From: Desulfonatronum thiosulfatophilum
Lineage (GTDB): Bacteria; Desulfobacterota; Desulfovibrionia; Desulfovibrionales; Desulfonatronaceae
Reading direction: 5' to 3'
NCBI RefSeq assembly: GCF_900104215.1
Contig: NZ_FMXO01000013.1
Span: 62,001-126,000 of the forward strand
DNA length: 64,000 bases
The position numbers and the translations under genes are program-made. How positions within the stretch are numbered: position 1 is the first letter of the stretch; each line of letters opens with the position of its first letter. The notes below the pieces were generated by a model. It had not been told where the DNA came from and ran no database searches. It saw only the letters and a program-made list of their open reading frames with translations. This document shows, in pieces, positions 63,246-64,000 of this stretch.

Positions 63246-64000
63246 TGCGGGTCCCTCTGCTGTCCATCGTCATCCCGGTCAGCGACCAGTGGCCCTTGAC
63301 CCGGCAATGCCTGCACAGCCTGCGATCCGCCACCCCCGGTGACTTCTTCGAAGTGATCGTGGTGGACAATGCCTCGCGGGATGCCACCCTGGAGGCTTGC
63401 TCTCCCTTGGGTCATGAACTGTTCGGGGAGCGATTCACCTGCCTGCGCCAGGACATGAACCTGGGCTTTGGACCGGCCTGCAATCTGGCCGCGCATAAAG
63501 CCCAAGGCGAACTGCTGTTTTTTCTGAACAACGACACCGTACCCAGTCCCCGCTGGTTCGAGCCTCTTCGCGAAGCCTTGGCCGCGGAGCCGGATCTGGG
63601 CGCGGTGGGACCGCTGCTGATCTATCCCCACACCCAACGCCGCGTCGAAAACCTTACGGAAGCGGAGGGGACATCGCAAATCAGTTCCGAAAGCCCTCGC
63701 ATCCAGCACCTGGGAATCGCATTTTGCCTGCAAAAGCGCCCCCATCATCTCTATGAGCACTTTCCCACCCTGCACCCCCTGGTCAGGAAACAGCGCCGAG
63801 TCCTGGCCCTGACCGGCGCGGCTCTGCTTCTGCCGCGCACTCTGTTTCTATCCCTTGGCGGTTTTTTTCCCGGCTACGTCAACGGCTACGAAGACCTGGA
63901 ACTCTGCGCCCGCATCCGCCAGCAGGGTCTGGGCCTGCAGTGCGTTCCGGAGAGTGCGATTATTCACTACTCCAGCCAGACCCCCGGCCGCTTCGACCGC
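63242..64000 (+). CDS. Family-2 glycosyltransferase, 3' end cut by window edge
   Basis: The frame begins ATGATG at 63242 (overlapping the previous stop) and is open to base 64000, giving 253 residues. It has the GT2 hallmarks LSIVIPVSDQWPLTRQCLHSL, VIVVDNASRDAT, NLGFGPACNLAA and the metal motif FFLNNDTVPSP. ALTGAALLLPRTLFLSLGGF and GYEDLELCARIRQQG follow, as in rhamnosyl- and other GT2 enzymes of surface polysaccharides. The C-terminus lies outside the window. Confidence 0.92.
   Translation, partial: MMRVPLLSIVIPVSDQWPLTRQCLHSLRSATPGDFFEVIVVDNASRDATLEACSPLGHELFGERFTCLRQDMNLGFGPACNLAAHKAQGELLFFLNNDTVPSPRWFEPLREALAAEPDLGAVGPLLIYPHTQRRVENLTEAEGTSQISSESPRIQHLGIAFCLQKRPHHLYEHFPTLHPLVRKQRRVLALTGAALLLPRTLFLSLGGFFPGYVNGYEDLELCARIRQQGLGLQCVPESAIIHYSSQTPGRFDR

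Overview
The window reads as chromosomal DNA of a Gram-negative, GC-rich deltaproteobacterium, most likely a sulfate reducer of the Desulfovibrionales. A Desulfonatronum-like genus is possible, but that is a guess from gene style and no marker here proves it. Supporting signs are a complete Tol-Pal operon and FadL-type porin (outer membrane), a small c-type cytochrome, a ferredoxin:thioredoxin reductase subunit, HslVU, separate GlyQ and GlyS, RNase G, and the hslV-hslU-argB and mfd-PPIase-rodZ neighbourhoods. No rRNA, tRNA, CRISPR array, prophage or intact transposase gene was seen.

Layout. 1-5.5 kb (+): the 3' part of a CBS/DUF294 nucleotidyltransferase gene, a CCA-adding enzyme, a nucleoside-recognition membrane protein and a chemoreceptor. 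5.8-9.9 kb (-): tolQ-tolR-tolA-tolB-pal. 10-16.5 kb (-): sirtuin, PHP phosphoesterase, DUF151 nuclease and miaB, then three unrelated small-molecule kinases in a row (APS-kinase-like, APH-like, PfkB-like). 16.5-22.4 kb: CutA/cytochrome pair, MarR regulator divergent from FadL, Rnk, cold-shock protein, rubredoxin-like protein, exported pentapeptide-repeat protein and periplasmic Cu/Zn superoxide dismutase. 22.7-27.8 kb (+): malate synthase G and two overlapping GTPase genes. 28-36.2 kb (-): HD-domain protein, argB, hslVU, ftsK, efp, aroQ, trmI. 36.4-41 kb (+): radical SAM protein, RNase G, queH, hemW. 41.1-52.4 kb (-): rpsT, glyQS, recO, rodZ, two SurA/PpiC-type chaperones and mfd, an envelope, repair and translation block. 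52.8-58.3 kb: ugd (-), then hydroxyacid dehydrogenase, gpmA, glutaredoxin and ftrB (+). 58.3-64 kb (+): a surface-glycan cluster of a broken GT2 gene, a CgeB-like transferase, a two-part GT2 protein, a UDP-galactopyranose-mutase-like flavoprotein and a GT2 gene that runs off the end.

The most unusual content is between the genes. Three families of small, foldable repeats occupy the intergenic spaces. (1) A 157-213 bp element with about 39 bp terminal inverted repeats and internal hairpins occurs in three full copies, each 0-8 bp after the stop codon of a plus-strand gene. Its hairpins differ between copies by paired, compensatory changes. (2) A 221 bp fold-back element begins with GTAA, is flanked by a near-perfect 8 bp duplication, and looks like a miniature IS66-type element; a worn half copy abuts the chemoreceptor stop codon. 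(3) Strict 6 bp arrays (ATCG plus two variable bases) lie as inverted pairs at two loci and as a single short array at a third. These arrays and element (1) are the best candidates for something not yet described.
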